Positions 1 to 8,039 are shown, numbered from the stretch's first letter. The stretch: DNA of 22,461 bases from Bryobacterales bacterium (GCA_003142355.1 PLMF01000074.1:2253-24713); one strand, 5' to 3'. Notes: generated from the sequence alone by a model not told the origin. Made by a program: numbers and translations.

Positions 1-578
1 GCTTCGGTGTAATCCGCGGTGTAGCCCGCGCGCTGAACGGGATGCGTCGCCAGAAGGTCGAAAAGCCCTTCCTTGAGATAAGCGCGATTGATGTGTACGC
101 CAACGACTTCTCCGATGGTCAGGTACTGGTCGAGCGGAGAGCCGTCACTGCCATGCAACTGTACAATTTGCACCAGCTTGCATTCAAGCGCCGCCGGGGC
201 CTCTGCGACGCGCGGCGGCATCACCATCCGGCTGGGAGCTGAAGCCAGCTTCGCGAACTCGAATTCGCCGACACCGTGTGGCAGGGCGGCGGATGTCTGG
301 TTCATTTTCTCCGCAAGGGGACGGGTGACAAGATTGCAGACAAATTCGCCGGTGGCTTTGATATTGGAGACCGTGTCCTTCCACCCTGACGAGCTGAACA
401 TGACCATTGGCGGCTGGTCACACACAGCATTGAAGAAGCTGTACGGCGCAAGATTGACGTGGCCTTCGGCGTCTCGAGTCGAAATCCAGCCGATCGGCCG
501 CGGCGCAACGATCGCCTTGAACGGATCGTGCGGGAGGCCGTGACCTTTCGCAGGCTCGTAGAAATGAAATTCCGACAT
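1..578 (-). CDS. Flavin reductase family protein (FMN-binding split barrel), C-terminus cut by window edge
   Basis: The 192 readable residues match the flavin-reductase-like/DIM6-NtaB family, whose members bind FMN and often reduce free flavin for a partner monooxygenase. The N-terminus carries the family signature FKAIVAPRPIGWIST at residues 20-34, then NLAPYSFFNAV near 42-52 and FSSSGWKDT near 61-69, which form the flavin-binding part of the split barrel. No signal peptide is seen, so the protein is probably cytoplasmic. I chose the ATG at 578 because a weak GGA lies 4 bases upstream. In-frame ATGs at 590 and 587 are possible and would add MMDP. The 3' end lies beyond base 1. No monooxygenase partner is visible, so the substrate is unknown. 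Confidence 0.85.
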   Translation of the reverse strand, partial: MSEFHFYEPAKGHGLPHDPFKAIVAPRPIGWISTRDAEGHVNLAPYSFFNAVCDQPPMVMFSSSGWKDTVSNIKATGEFVCNLVTRPLAEKMNQTSAALPHGVGEFEFAKLASAPSRMVMPPRVAEAPAALECKLVQIVQLHGSDGSPLDQYLTIGEVVGVHINRAYLKEGLFDLLATHPVQRAGYTADYTE

Positions 579-768
579 TGGGTCCATCATACGCAAGGGG
601 CTGTGCGGCTGCCAAGCTGGAACAAGCGGAGCCGATCCACTGGGGTGGGTTCGCGCGGCTGAGTTGAACCGGCCAGCCGGCTTTTTCGACCTCTCTATCG
701 CGACGCGAACCACCGATATGGCCGCCTCGCGAGGGCTCGTGGATTGCGCTAGAGTCAAGGGGATTCGC

Positions 769-1146
769 ATGTCAAACGACGAACTTGCAATCCGCAACCT
801 GGTTGAGACGTGGCGCCGGGCCACAGAGGCCGGCGATGTGGACGCGCTCGCGCCGCTGATGGCGGACGATATGGTCTTTCCGACGCCGGGACGCGAGCCG
901 TTCGGCAAGCGGAAGTTTCTGGAGGGCTCGCGGCAATCGGCGGGCAAGGTGAAGGTCGCTGTGCAGGCAGACGTAATGGAAGTGCGGGCGGCGGGCGATC
1001 TGGGCTACTGCCGGCTGAAACTCGCGGTGACGGTGACAACGCCGGACGGCAGCCCGCCGATGCAGCACGCCGGCCAAACGATCGGGATCTACCGACGCGA
1101 AGGCGGCCGGTGGGTGCTGGCGCGGGACGCGAATCTGGTGGTGTGA
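769..1146 (+). CDS. NTF2/SnoaL-like (DUF4440-type) small protein
   Basis: This 125-aa protein has the layout of the NTF2-like cone fold. An N-terminal helix (AIRNLVETWRRATEAGDVD) leads to LAPLMADDMVFPTPG, and alternating strands end in GIYRREGGRWVLARDANLV. This is the SgcJ/EcaC/DUF4440 pattern, usually annotated as a ketosteroid-isomerase-like or stress-related protein of unknown substrate. The ATG at 769 has AAGGGG at 757-762, a good ribosome-binding site. An in-frame upstream ATG at 664 would add 35 residues that do not fit the family and has no such site. It is transcribed away from the flavin reductase gene across a 190-bp gap. Function beyond the fold cannot be read from sequence. Confidence 0.8.
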   Translation: MSNDELAIRNLVETWRRATEAGDVDALAPLMADDMVFPTPGREPFGKRKFLEGSRQSAGKVKVAVQADVMEVRAAGDLGYCRLKLAVTVTTPDGSPPMQHAGQTIGIYRREGGRWVLARDANLVV

Positions 1147-1383
1147 GCGGCTGCCGCGCCCGGCGAGAGGCAATGGCCGTGCCCCGCGAGGAGTAGGTTT
1201 GGACCGTCTTGCCGTCCGCGTGCAGACTGGATCATCTGAAGGGATGGGGGCCGGAGGTTGAGCGGCGAGAAGCGACTTGTCGGTCCTAATGGGAGAAGTA
1301 GGTTCCGCTCATCGCCCGGCATGCGCGCTGCGTGTCCGAACTGGCATCCGCATTGAACGAATAGCAGCACTGCGGGTTTCTGC

Positions 1384-1392
1384 TGATATACT
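1384..1392 (+). promoter_or_regulatory. Putative extended -10 promoter element
   Basis: TGATATACT fits the TGn-TATAAT extended -10 consensus (hexamer TATACT at 1387-1392) inside an otherwise GC-rich spacer. No good -35 is seen at the normal distance. It would give a leader of about 195 bases for the HEPN gene and would also cover the small frame at 1484. This is inference from motif only. Confidence 0.35.
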
Positions 1393-1405
1393 CTACCCCG
1401 ACTGC

Positions 1406-1424
1406 CAGACTGAAGATCAGTCTG
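1406..1424. promoter_or_regulatory. Perfect 8+3+8 palindrome, possible operator
   Basis: The arms CAGACTGA (1406-1413) and TCAGTCTG (1417-1424) are exact reverse complements around AGA. The site begins 14 bases after the putative -10, over the expected first transcribed bases, where a repressor dimer could bind or an RNA hairpin could form. It lacks a T-run, so a terminator is unlikely. Confidence 0.4.
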
Positions 1425-1483
1425 ACGCGGTGCTCTCACTGGACAATGCAGCGCCAAAACTAGCACTGTGATAGGATCTTCTG

Positions 1484-1597
1484 TTGGAAAAGAAAAAGGG
1501 GCTTGTGCTCGCCGTTGAACCGAAGTTCGTGGCTGAGGACGTGCCCCTTGTTAGATCGCGGACGTTTGTCCTGTTCTCAATGTACCAGTCCCGATGA
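1484..1597 (+). CDS. Possible 37-aa leader ORF coupled to the HEPN gene
   Basis: A TTG-initiated frame of 37 codons starts 7 bases after AGGA (1473-1476). It ends with TGA at 1595-1597, so its stop overlaps the ATG of the HEPN gene as ATGA. That arrangement is typical of translational coupling, and no other strong ribosome-binding site precedes the ATG at 1594. The peptide begins MEKKKGLVLAVEP, is basic at its N-terminus, and matches nothing I recognise. It may be a real small protein, a regulatory leader, or chance. Confidence 0.25.
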   Translation: MEKKKGLVLAVEPKFVAEDVPLVRSRTFVLFSMYQSR

Positions 1598-3162
1598 TTG
1601 ATGTCAATCAGCAGTATGAGATGCACGTGGCAGAGCGCCTCCTGGAGTTCTTCGGGGCCGCAACCGCCTGGCACCGCAACCTCTGGACCGTCGGCCTGGT
1701 ATTGACTTTAAAGGAGTTGCTAGAGGTGGCGGAGGCCGTCCGAGGGGGCATCCTCTTCCAAAATTCGATCGAGACTCTCGCCCGATCCGCCATGGCGCTC
1801 GCCGGCAGAGATCCTGGAGCAGGGGACTGCGCCCAACTCGGCGTCCTTCAGGCTGCCCTCCGATCCGAGATTCGCCATCACGGGATGGAGTACCGGGTCC
1901 TTGAGCAACTGATTGCCGATATCGAACTGAAATATCTGGCGCGGTGGGCGGCAGCCCTTAACGGGCCGACGGTTCCAAAACCAGAGCGAACAGCTCGCGC
2001 CATCGCCGGACATCTTCTGGACGCCGGCTTCACAGGCGACTTTCTGCATCGCTGGTGGACATTCAAACTGCGGCACGAGCCTGGACGTCGCAGGCTCTCG
2101 GACATCGTCGAAGACGCTCACGCGCTCATGGCGAAGCCCCTTCGCGAATACGACGTGCTCGTCGCGTTCAGCGCGTTCACGAAACAGAAGGACAGCATGC
2201 CATCGGGATGGCTTGACGCGCCGCAGGTATCGTCATGGCTCTGCAGTCGGAATTTCGACGTGGCGGGCATTCGCCAAAAAGGGGGCCTGGTCGTGCGCGT
2301 TTCAGCCCGCGAGCCTGTCGCGGCAGTTGAAGCAGTTCGCGAACGCCTTGAGCGGCTGGCGGCCCGAGTTCTCATAGGTTCGGATCGAGAATTCATCCTT
2401 ATCCCGAAGGCATGGATCGACGGCGAACGCCGAGAGTTCCGGCTGGCGCGCACCGGCCGCGATGTTGACGTTCATGCTCTTGAGCGAAAGAAGAAGGTCT
2501 ACGCGGACCCGCAGTACACGCGAGTGGACGCCGCCATCGAGTTATTGGAGCCTCTGGCGACCGGCTCACCGGCAACTGCGGTGGCTTCGGGGTGGGCGGC
2601 GTTCGAGGCCCTACTCAGCGAACCGGGGAACCACGCAGTTGTTGCGGATCGGATGGGGGCCATAGTAGCGTGCTCATTTCCCCGTGCGGAATTGACTGTC
2701 CTTTCGTACCAGGCGGCAAAAGCCGACGCAGCGCTCGATACTCGACTACGCGCTTACACGACCAATCGTGACCGCGCGGATCTCATCGCGAGCGACATCA
2801 GCGCGGGCATGCCGTTGCTCCTTTCGAACGATGCTGATCGCGCCGCATTTGAGCGAATGAAGAAGCTCCTGGCCGATCCCCACACAGTGATGAAGGATAT
2901 CGAGTCCTATGCGACAGGGGCGTTTCGCCGCCTCTACCGGCAGCGAAACCTCGTGCTCCACGGCGGCAAAACTGATGGCGTGGCGTTACGGGCCAGCTTG
3001 CGAACGGCTGCCCCGCTTGTCGGTGCCGGGATGGACCGGATCGCACATGCATGGTATGTGGACGGATTGTCACCGCTCGAACTTGCCGCTCGTGCAAGGA
3101 TTAGCCTGGATACCGTCGGCTCTGTAGACGGCCGTAAGTGCGTCGATCTTCTGGGTGGGTAG
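1594..3162 (+). CDS. HEPN-like domain protein (putative RNase effector)
   Basis: This 522-aa protein has no overall family that I recognise. Its C-terminal part reads as helices holding R451-N-L-V-L-H456, the R-x4-H motif of HEPN ribonuclease domains as in Apea-like HEPN proteins. The motif is preceded by GAFRRLYRQ and followed by a long helix (about 463-490), the usual HEPN setting. The rest looks alpha-helical: residues 1-200 are rich in Leu/Ala, and 220-290 may form a small alpha/beta unit. No signal peptide or membrane segment is seen. The start is the first ATG after an in-frame stop at 1552 and lacks a strong ribosome-binding site of its own. It lies 312 bp upstream of, and in the same direction as, a CHAT-STAND gene, which suggests a joint role in phage defence or abortive infection. 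That role is inference. Codon use looks less GC-skewed than in aroA or the redox genes. Confidence 0.6.
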   Translation: MIDVNQQYEMHVAERLLEFFGAATAWHRNLWTVGLVLTLKELLEVAEAVRGGILFQNSIETLARSAMALAGRDPGAGDCAQLGVLQAALRSEIRHHGMEYRVLEQLIADIELKYLARWAAALNGPTVPKPERTARAIAGHLLDAGFTGDFLHRWWTFKLRHEPGRRRLSDIVEDAHALMAKPLREYDVLVAFSAFTKQKDSMPSGWLDAPQVSSWLCSRNFDVAGIRQKGGLVVRVSAREPVAAVEAVRERLERLAARVLIGSDREFILIPKAWIDGERREFRLARTGRDVDVHALERKKKVYADPQYTRVDAAIELLEPLATGSPATAVASGWAAFEALLSEPGNHAVVADRMGAIVACSFPRAELTVLSYQAAKADAALDTRLRAYTTNRDRADLIASDISAGMPLLLSNDADRAAFERMKKLLADPHTVMKDIESYATGAFRRLYRQRNLVLHGGKTDGVALRASLRTAAPLVGAGMDRIAHAWYVDGLSPLELAARARISLDTVGSVDGRKCVDLLGG

Positions 3163-3232
3163 AGAACAAGATACCCCATCGCGCGGCGATCGCCGATCAG
3201 CCGGGGGCCACCGTTCCCGTCGCGATGCCGAC

Positions 3233-3246
3233 TTATGGGGAGTAAT
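3233..3246 (+). repeat. Left arm of 14-bp inverted repeat flanking the CHAT gene
   Basis: TTATGGGGAGTAAT here is matched exactly, in inverted orientation, by bases 7599-7612 beyond the other end of the CHAT gene. The match does not extend in either direction, and I see no target-site duplication next to it. Confidence 0.5.
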
Positions 3247-3388
3247 CCCGACAAGGCGCGTGACCCATCAGATCACGGAGCGCATCATCGACTTGATCGG
3301 ACGGTGAGACATAGATTTCGCTGGCGGCTGGGGCAGCCGCTATAGGCGGCGGACCGCTAGCGAGCAGTCCCAGCATATTGGGGCCATA

Positions 3389-3418
3389 TTGCGAGGTCGA
3401 GATGAGTCGGCGTAAAAT
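3389..3418 (+). promoter_or_regulatory. Putative promoter for the CHAT-STAND gene
   Basis: TTGCGA (3389-3394) and TAAAAT (3413-3418) are separated by 18 bp and resemble -35 and -10 hexamers (4/6 and 5/6 to consensus). The leader would be about 50 bases and would include the AAGGAG at 3455-3460. Confidence 0.35.
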
Positions 3419-3474
3419 AGGTCGCAGTCCTTGGCGCCGTCGACGCTGTACTCCAAGGAGAGCATTGATATCCC

Positions 3475-6400
3475 GTGGACCAACGTAGTCGTATTCGTAT
3501 CCTGTTCCTTTCGTCGAACCCGCCGGACACCGGCGCGTTGCGCCTCGATATGGAATATCGAACGATAGAGGAGCGACTTCGAGGAGCACCCTTTGGAGAT
3601 AGGTTTGAGCTGATCTCCGGTTGGGCATTGCGAGTCCAAGACCTTCAGGCTAGCCTTCTCCGGCACCGGCCTCAAATTGTCCATTTCAGCGGGCACGGAA
3701 CGGAGGATGGCTCGATCGCACTTGAGAGTGCTTCCGGCAAACCCCAGCGGGTCACTGCGGAAGCACTTGTTTCCCTGTTCCAGTTGCTTAGGGAAACAGT
3801 GCGATGTCTGGTCCTCAACGCGTGCCACTCGGACGTGCAAGCAAAAGCCCTTTCCTCCCATCTCGACTGTGTGATCGGGATGTCCACGTCTGTTGGAGAC
3901 GAAGCTGCAATTGCATTTTCGAGTGCGTTCTATCAAGCATTGGCATCCGGCGAGTCTGTGAACACCGCGTTTGAGTTTGGGTGTAACCAGATCCAATTGG
4001 AAGACCTCCTGGGGGAAGATCTCACGCCCACCCTTTATGTCAAGGATGGACTGAAGCCGCTTCGGTTTGTGAGCGAGCCTACGGCGTCGCCACCATCTAC
4101 CGCGCCATCGAGCGACATCCTCTCGATAGCTCAGGCCATCGCGGCCACGCTCGTTCAGCAATCGTCACCGGCCACAATACTAGGAACCGAAGTGCTGGCG
4201 TCGCTGTCTTTATTGTCGGGCCTTCGTCCAAACACAACGTTGCCCTCACCAGTCGATCGGTATGTTAGCCGGTCTGACAGCGTGCGCTTCATTGCAGCGG
4301 AATATGAACATCACTCATACGTGGCGGTACACGGTGGTTCCGGGACAGGCAAAACACAACTCGCGATATTGACTGCTCTGGCGAGTTCTGGAGAGCGAGT
4401 TTGGATTCCGCTTCGGCGGCGAGCCGACGGGGTGGCGTTGAAGATATCGCTGGCCATCTTAGGCACAGCCCCTCGATTCCAGGGCAAGTCTCGTATTGAC
4501 GCGCTCCGCGAGGTGTGCGCATCGCTTCCAAAGGACTCCACTATTGTGCTCGACGATCTGCCGGTATCAGGAGGTCAGGATGATTTCGATGATATCCTGG
4601 TCGATCTCTGCTTGGCATGTCAGGAATCTCGGGTCCACCTGTTGAGCACGAGTGCCAAACGCCTCCCCTGGCGAACTCGCGACCGACTGGGTAAGGGCCT
4701 TGTTGAAATGCCCGCTCCGCCGTTCCTCGACAAAGAAGTGGAACAACTCTTTCGTTCACACGGAGCCCCGGATACCTTCTTGCGTAGCAAATGGCGGAAG
4801 TTCGTTCAGGCGTCCGCAAAACAACATCCCGTCCTTCTTGTCGAAGCTGCGCGATACCTCGAATCCCACGGTTGGTCCACCAGCGACGACGTCTTCGACG
4901 ATTTCGTACTCGGCCGTTTCGCTCGATCTCTGAGTTTAACCACGACCGAGGATATTGTTCGCAGCGTCCCGGACGCCCGGACGCGGGAACTCCTGTACCG
5001 TCTCAAGTTGATCGACTCACCGTTCAACACTCGCCAAGCTAATGACGTGGCGTCCGTCTCCCCGGCAATTCCGGCGCCACACGAAAGGTTGGCTGAGTTG
5101 CTGGGCCTGTGGGTTCAGCAGGACAGTGGGTCTGAATTCGTAGTGTCTCCGCTGGTCTCCAGCCTCGATGACAACAACATCTCTCCCGCAGTGAAGACGC
5201 TGGTGCATCGCGTCATTGCGTCAGGAGTCATGGGCCGAGTATTCGAAAAGGGAACGTTCGGACCAGAAGAGGCGATTCAGGCCATTGTGCAGTTCGTGAA
5301 GGCTGGCGAATTCGACCAAGCTGGAACCGTTCTGATCATGGCGTTGCACGGCTTGTCAACGCAACGGCCGCTGGGCGATCCTTTCGGACTTTCCTCGATT
5401 TGGGCGGGGATGCCACTCCCAGCGGCCATGAACCACGAGACGAAAGTGGGCGTCCGCGCATTGCAGATCGTGGTTCGCCACCGCCTCGGGCGAGGCATTG
5501 AGGATCTCCTTGATGACTTCGAGATGCTTCTGGGGGTCCCGTCGGCGGGTGATCGCACAATGGTCCGCGTCGGGCTCAAAGCGATGGTGGGCGTAGAGTT
5601 AGTATTTGAGCGTCCTGAGACTGCGATTCGCTATTTTCTTGATTGCATCCAAGGCCTTGAAGGGGCCGATCTCGACGCGCTCGGTGCCGAAGAACGACAG
5701 TGGTCAGAAGGACTATTGACGTTGTTTTGGATCGCCGGATTCTCGGCCAACACCCCTCCGAGCTTCTCGGCTTGGTTTCGGGCGCTTCAATCGCTCAACC
5801 CTGGCCAGATCGCAGCCTTGCAGACGGCACAGTTGGCCGACCGCTGCTGCGACTTCATTTGCAGCCATGTTTGGATGCGCGAGGCTGATCGGCCTACAAG
5901 CGAGCGCGACTGGAATGCCGCACTTCAGGTACTCAACGACGTTGCTCGGTGGGCACGTGATGCCCATTTCCCGCTGCTGGAGGCGTGCGCTGTTCGAGGC
6001 CAAGTTGTGGTATATGCGGAATACAAGAGCGACCTCGCAGCGGCAATTCGCCTTGGAGAAATCTACTTAGCCGAGCCCCGAGATGCTGTCCTGCGCTTTC
6101 TGATTCGTGACATCGTGGCACGTCAGCTAGCGTATCAGGACCGCATCAATCAATCTCTCGAATGGTTTGCTGCCGCGCTGCAGGACGCCCGAGCCGCGCC
6201 TATCCCATGGCGCGTTGAAAGCCTGGCAAATGCGGGCTGCGCGGCATCAGAAGGTTGCCGCGACACGGCGATCACTTTTTTCGACGAAGCAATCCGGCTT
6301 TTTGAGTCTGCTCCGAGCGAGGTTCCTCCGCTCTGGTGGGTCAAAATCACGGGCGAAACGGCGCTTGCAGAGTGGCGGCTCGGCCACCGTGGTGAAGCAT

Positions 6401-7428
6401 TCCGTGCGTGGTCCCATGCTGTTGAGCGCCTTCTGGCGTTGATGACCGAGGACGAGGATTGGACAATCCTCTATTGCTTCGTCGGCGCATACACCTTGTA
6501 CTTCGCGCAACGTGCATCGACTGATGGGCCCTTACCCCCCGGCATGTTTGAGCCAACACCTGGAAGATTACTCCTGGCTCCCAAAGGAACTGCTGAAGTC
6601 TACAAACGAGGTCAAGAATGGAAACTGGCTGGCATTATGGCCCATTTGGCAGATACAATGCTGGATTTCAACGAGGCGATGGAGTGGGGGCTTCGATTTC
6701 TTCGAATGGCTCCACCCGACGAGGATAGGAGTTTCCGAATCTCCTTCAGCCTTTACGCGGTGCCGCGTCAGTTTGGCGCCGAAAATTATGAATCTCTCCT
6801 CTTGGATGCAGTCCGCGACGATGAATTCGCTGCGAGAACGATCGGCGAAACGCCGGGACCGGCCGGTCAACAGATAGTCTCCATTTCAAAATCGGCAGCG
6901 ACAGTCAAGGTCGCCCTTGTGGTGCTTGATCTCGGCCGCTTAGCTGGCCAGGACCGCGAATTCGCGCGGACAGTTGGTCTCAGACTCTCGAATTCCCTTA
7001 GAAGCGCGAACACCGTGAAGAGCGCATTTTGGGGGCACGTCGCCACGGTGTTTGCGGAGTTCTTAACCATCGGAAGCGTAGCCAAGCTGTTCGCCGACGC
7101 CAATTCCACGCACGATAATGAACTGAAGATTATCATGGGCTTGGCGGCCGTATATGACGCAGACCTCCACCGAGCGGCGAATCTCCACATCACCCTATTG
7201 CGCCGCCTACAAGGGTATTGCCCGAATGTCGTCTTTCGGTGCACGGTTGCTCCGAACGTTCGTGAGTTTTGGGCTCGCGCACTTGAGGGGCTGACTCTGC
7301 ACGCCACGGGACTTCCAGACTCCATCTTCCCGCAGAACGACGACCGCGTTCAGGCGACTCTAGCCGTGGTGCGTTCAATCCTCGGCCTCGCTATCAGCAG
7401 CGACGATCACACTTGGTTGACGACGTGA
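3475..7428 (+). CDS. CHAT protease - STAND NTPase - long helical repeat protein
   Basis: The protein is 1317 aa and has three parts. Residues 1-200 form a CHAT (caspase-like) domain. It opens with IRILFLSSNP and has the catalytic His in IVHFSGHG (H74) and the catalytic Cys in LVLNACHS (C117). Residues about 265-480 are a P-loop NTPase of STAND type, with Walker A GGSGTGKT at 287-294, Walker B TIVLDDLP at 356-363 and a sensor-like LLSTSAKR near 389. The remaining 830 residues are helical with weak TPR-like character around 830-1000, the usual place for ligand sensing. Such proteins act as oligomerising sensors that switch on the protease, and several relatives defend against phages. The start is GTG at 3475: an in-frame stop lies at 3466, and AAGGAG sits at 3455-3460, a rather long spacing. 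The partner substrate is unknown, and the HEPN protein upstream is an obvious candidate. Confidence 0.85.
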   Translation: MDQRSRIRILFLSSNPPDTGALRLDMEYRTIEERLRGAPFGDRFELISGWALRVQDLQASLLRHRPQIVHFSGHGTEDGSIALESASGKPQRVTAEALVSLFQLLRETVRCLVLNACHSDVQAKALSSHLDCVIGMSTSVGDEAAIAFSSAFYQALASGESVNTAFEFGCNQIQLEDLLGEDLTPTLYVKDGLKPLRFVSEPTASPPSTAPSSDILSIAQAIAATLVQQSSPATILGTEVLASLSLLSGLRPNTTLPSPVDRYVSRSDSVRFIAAEYEHHSYVAVHGGSGTGKTQLAILTALASSGERVWIPLRRRADGVALKISLAILGTAPRFQGKSRIDALREVCASLPKDSTIVLDDLPVSGGQDDFDDILVDLCLACQESRVHLLSTSAKRLPWRTRDRLGKGLVEMPAPPFLDKEVEQLFRSHGAPDTFLRSKWRKFVQASAKQHPVLLVEAARYLESHGWSTSDDVFDDFVLGRFARSLSLTTTEDIVRSVPDARTRELLYRLKLIDSPFNTRQANDVASVSPAIPAPHERLAELLGLWVQQDSGSEFVVSPLVSSLDDNNISPAVKTLVHRVIASGVMGRVFEKGTFGPEEAIQAIVQFVKAGEFDQAGTVLIMALHGLSTQRPLGDPFGLSSIWAGMPLPAAMNHETKVGVRALQIVVRHRLGRGIEDLLDDFEMLLGVPSAGDRTMVRVGLKAMVGVELVFERPETAIRYFLDCIQGLEGADLDALGAEERQWSEGLLTLFWIAGFSANTPPSFSAWFRALQSLNPGQIAALQTAQLADRCCDFICSHVWMREADRPTSERDWNAALQVLNDVARWARDAHFPLLEACAVRGQVVVYAEYKSDLAAAIRLGEIYLAEPRDAVLRFLIRDIVARQLAYQDRINQSLEWFAAALQDARAAPIPWRVESLANAGCAASEGCRDTAITFFDEAIRLFESAPSEVPPLWWVKITGETALAEWRLGHRGEAFRAWSHAVERLLALMTEDEDWTILYCFVGAYTLYFAQRASTDGPLPPGMFEPTPGRLLLAPKGTAEVYKRGQEWKLAGIMAHLADTMLDFNEAMEWGLRFLRMAPPDEDRSFRISFSLYAVPRQFGAENYESLLLDAVRDDEFAARTIGETPGPAGQQIVSISKSAATVKVALVVLDLGRLAGQDREFARTVGLRLSNSLRSANTVKSAFWGHVATVFAEFLTIGSVAKLFADANSTHDNELKIIMGLAAVYDADLHRAANLHITLLRRLQGYCPNVVFRCTVAPNVREFWARALEGLTLHATGLPDSIFPQNDDRVQATLAVVRSILGLAISSDDHTWLTT

Positions 7429-7598
7429 TCATTGGCTCCGACTCTACGGATCAACTCTCGTGGACCGCCGCGATGCCGCCCCTACGAACTGGAATCGGCA
7501 GTGTTTTGACGGCTCGTCCGGCAAGGTGGGCGATTCAGTTGGGCCTATTACGCCTAGAAGCCGCTGATCTGCTGCGGAGGGTCCGGCGCTCACGACAG

Positions 7599-7612
7599 AT
7601 TACTCCCCATAA
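7599..7612 (-). repeat. Right arm of 14-bp inverted repeat flanking the CHAT gene
   Basis: ATTACTCCCCATAA is the exact reverse complement of bases 3233-3246. The pair encloses 4380 bp containing only the CHAT-STAND gene and its flanks. Confidence 0.5.
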
Positions 7613-7623
7613 ACGCCCCAGGG

Positions 7624-7649
7624 TCCCACAATCCACACGGATCGTGGGA
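7624..7649. other. Imperfect hairpin downstream of the CHAT gene
   Basis: TCCCACAATCC and GGATCGTGGGA pair over 11 positions with one mismatch around the loop ACAC. It could fold at the 3' end of the CHAT transcript, but no U-run follows, so a Rho-independent terminator is not claimed. Confidence 0.35.
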
Positions 7650-7746
7650 AGGGGAAGAATCCGCTTCCGTAAACCCCGCAGGGGCCTAGCGGTCGCAAGC
7701 GGGGCCGCGGAGTCGTGTGGCTTGGCGGGGGCTGATTCCGGGGCGT

Positions 7747-7842
7747 CTACGCGACGCGAAGTTTGGCGGTACCGCGCTTTCCAGCTTTTAGGACGATTTC
7801 AACATCGTGCCCCAGCGCGACCAGGAATCCGGGAAAGGCCAT
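7747..7842 (-). pseudogene. C-terminal relic of a HTH (XRE) antitoxin
   Basis: On the minus strand 31 codons end in TAG and read FLVALGHDVEIVLKAGKR followed by GTAKLRVA. This closely resembles the C-terminus of small XRE/HTH_37 antitoxins, which typically end with LxxLGHDVEIVxK and a basic tail closing in LRV. The helix-turn-helix part that should precede it is not found in any frame upstream (7843-7930), nor is a partner toxin. I read it as the remnant of a lost toxin-antitoxin pair. The match is from memory of the family and is short. Confidence 0.4.
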
Positions 7843-7998
7843 CGCTGGCCGGCCGCGCCGGGAATCTCCAAGAGGGGCAACTCAACCACCCAACTCCGCG
7901 ATCCGCTATTTGGGGGTTGAGGTGCCTCTTCCGAGAATGGGACCTAACTTTAATACTGTTCACTTTGTCGTTGAGCCCGATAGGGCGAAAGAACATAG

Positions 7999-8018
7999 CC
8001 CAAGGCGCCAGCCTTGGG
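7999..8018. repeat. REP-like hairpin
   Basis: CCCAAGGC and GCCTTGGG form a perfect 8-bp stem around GCCA. It is one of several hairpins packed into this spacer. Confidence 0.5.
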
Positions 8019-8039
8019 AAAGGGATGAACGACCGGAAA

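Larger units (their letters stand above)
1147..1483. other. Intergenic stretch upstream of the HEPN gene
   Basis: I see no convincing gene here. A 64-codon open frame at 1277-1471 has no ribosome-binding site and no recognisable content. The supportable features are a putative extended -10 element and a perfect palindrome, listed separately. Confidence 0.5.
3163..3474. other. Spacer between HEPN and CHAT genes
   Basis: No gene is supportable here. The minus-strand frame at 3233-3628 runs into the CHAT gene and looks spurious. The spacer contains one arm of a 14-bp inverted repeat (3233-3246), a hairpin of GCGGCTG/CAGCCGC with loop GGG (3324-3340), and a plausible promoter (3389-3418). The promoter suggests the CHAT gene can be transcribed independently of the HEPN gene. 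Confidence 0.5.

Noticed and set aside
669..686. Rho-independent terminator (CCGGC-CA-GCCGG then CTTTTT)
   Set aside because: The T-run is on the plus strand, but no plus-strand gene ends there, and the stem has only a 2-base loop. Its orientation does not serve the flavin reductase gene.
664..768. N-terminal extension of the NTF2-like gene from ATG 664
   Set aside because: The family fold begins at 769, which has AAGGGG before it. The extension has no ribosome-binding site.
3233..3628. 131-codon minus-strand frame across the CHAT promoter
   Set aside because: It overlaps the CHAT domain start antisense and has no recognisable content; only its last codons lie in the repeat arm.
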